A DNA stretch of 64,000 nucleotides, taken from contig CACMMX010000004.1 of the NCBI GenBank assembly GCA_902614915.1, forward strand, positions 31,494 to 95,493. Direction: 5' to 3'. Below are positions 63,248 to 64,000 of the stretch, piece by piece; the first letter of the stretch is position 1; each line of letters opens with the position of its first letter. Made by a program: the position numbers and the translations under genes. Source of the DNA: an uncultured Cryomorphaceae bacterium (lineage in GTDB: Bacteria > Bacteroidota > Bacteroidia > Flavobacteriales > Schleiferiaceae). The notes beneath the pieces are model-generated. The model was not told the origin of the DNA. It searched no databases and saw only the letters and a program-made list of their open reading frames with translations.

Positions 63248-64000
63248 GTGACTGTAAATCTTAAACATACGCTTGGGTTTTTAGCGGGTGGCTACAAAAA
63301 TGTAGCTGCACTCAAAGGAATTGTACTTCCAGAAGTAAGACAAGATGTCCGTTACCAAAGTATATTGATTGGATGGGATGCAGCCGATTGGAATGTGATG
63401 AATCCATTACTAAAACAAGGTAAACTACCTGGTGTGGCAGCATTGATGTCTAAGGGAGTGCATTCAAAATTAGCCACTTTAGATCCGCCAATATCGCCCA
63501 TGTTATGGACTTCCGTAGCCACATCAGCTTGGCCCTCTGAACACGGAATTCATGGATTCACAGAGTTCCATAATGGGCAGATTAGGGCGGTAAGAGGGTC
63601 TTCCATAAACCTACCTACATATTTTGATTATTTGGAAAGTGAAGGTATTCCCGCTGCAAGTGTGGCTTGGTGGCCTTCGCATCCAGCAAAGGAAAGTTCG
63701 TGCGGTGCATTTAGAATCTCAAATTTAGCTGTCAGTGAAGACTTACACTGGATAGAAGAGGGAGTGACTCCTTATGAATATCATCAAATTTTAAAATCCT
63801 TAATTCTTCAACCAGAAGAAATTCCTTCCGCTGCAGTGGCCCAATTCTTTCCAAATATGGAATTGGATAGCAAGGATGATGTTGTAAGAAGTGTATTAAA
63901 AATCACTACGCATGCACTTAATGTTCAATTGCTGGCCACGTTTGCTTTGGATTACGGAACCGGTGGTCATGCCAGTATTTACTTCGACGCATTAGACCAC
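63248..64000 (+). CDS. Type I phosphodiesterase / alkaline phosphatase-superfamily protein, 3' end cut
   Basis: Open frame of 251 codons to the window edge, probably starting GTG at 63248. Residues of about 40 onward match the type I phosphodiesterase/nucleotide pyrophosphatase family: LIGWDAADWNVM near 40-51 (metal-binding Asp), SPMLWTSVATSAWPSEHGIHGF near 78-99 (catalytic Thr region) with the following histidine. No signal peptide. Larger relatives in other bacteria carry C-terminal TPR repeats; this one is cut before that region. Substrate is unknown. Confidence 0.75.
   Translation, partial: MTVNLKHTLGFLAGGYKNVAALKGIVLPEVRQDVRYQSILIGWDAADWNVMNPLLKQGKLPGVAALMSKGVHSKLATLDPPISPMLWTSVATSAWPSEHGIHGFTEFHNGQIRAVRGSSINLPTYFDYLESEGIPAASVAWWPSHPAKESSCGAFRISNLAVSEDLHWIEEGVTPYEYHQILKSLILQPEEIPSAAVAQFFPNMELDSKDDVVRSVLKITTHALNVQLLATFALDYGTGGHASIYFDALDH

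Overview
The window reads as a chromosomal segment of a Bacteroidota bacterium, most likely a marine member of the order Flavobacteriales. Supporting signs are a protein with the type IX secretion 'gliding motility' C-terminal domain, a SusC-like TonB-dependent receptor with a carboxypeptidase-like N-terminal domain, an Omp28-type lipoprotein, a GH3/beta-lactamase fusion, BshA, YfhO, an FtsE-type ATPase, and repeated TAnnTTTG promoter boxes instead of sigma-70 boxes. The genes are densely packed, with many 1-4 nt overlaps. I see no rRNA, tRNA, IS element, prophage or CRISPR array.

Layout. 1-2.3 kb: cut SDR oxidoreductase and a DEAD-box RNA helicase. 2.6-5.8 kb: rpmH and carB. 5.8-9.8 kb: DUF4834-like protein, glycosyltransferase, YfhO. 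9.8-13.8 kb: an unrecognised pair of PLP enzymes of two different folds, then a T9SS cargo protein. 13.8-22.9 kb: YihY, nadC, rlmH, holA, a TonB receptor, pyrG, yidC. 23-28.2 kb: Omp28, queA, two glycosyltransferases, ftsE. 28.3-33.1 kb: a large TPR protein, broken by one extra base, coupled to an outer-membrane barrel. 33.2-36.7 kb: gyrB and a peptide-type ABC substrate-binding lipoprotein. 36.7-41.5 kb (minus strand): small membrane protein, mutL (broken by one extra base), two rhomboids and an EEP-family hydrolase. 41.6-52.9 kb: GH3/beta-lactamase fusion, bshA, SUI1-like factor, TrmH-type methyltransferase, uvrA, ECF sigma factor, a 47-residue ORF, recQ. 53-57.9 kb: tatC, lptB, and a sulfotransferase/glycosyltransferase group. 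57.9-64 kb: a predicted barrel, dnaX, the S6-S18-L9 operon, a MacB-like permease, and a cut phosphodiesterase-family gene.

The window is rich in replication and repair genes (holA, gyrB, mutL, uvrA, recQ, dnaX) and in envelope functions (YidC, TatC, LptB, TonB receptor, glycosyl- and sulfotransferases).

The observations most worth checking are: (1) an A10 tract in dnaX exactly where slippage in either direction would give a gamma-like short product; (2) mutL and a TPR gene each broken by a single extra A/T in an 8-base homopolymer, which is either sequencing error, slippage-rescued expression or a mutator signature; (3) the translationally coupled PLP enzyme pair of unknown function; and (4) a gyrB terminator hairpin lying inside the signal-peptide codons of the next gene. 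Promoter calls are motif matches by eye in an AT-rich genome and some will be chance matches.
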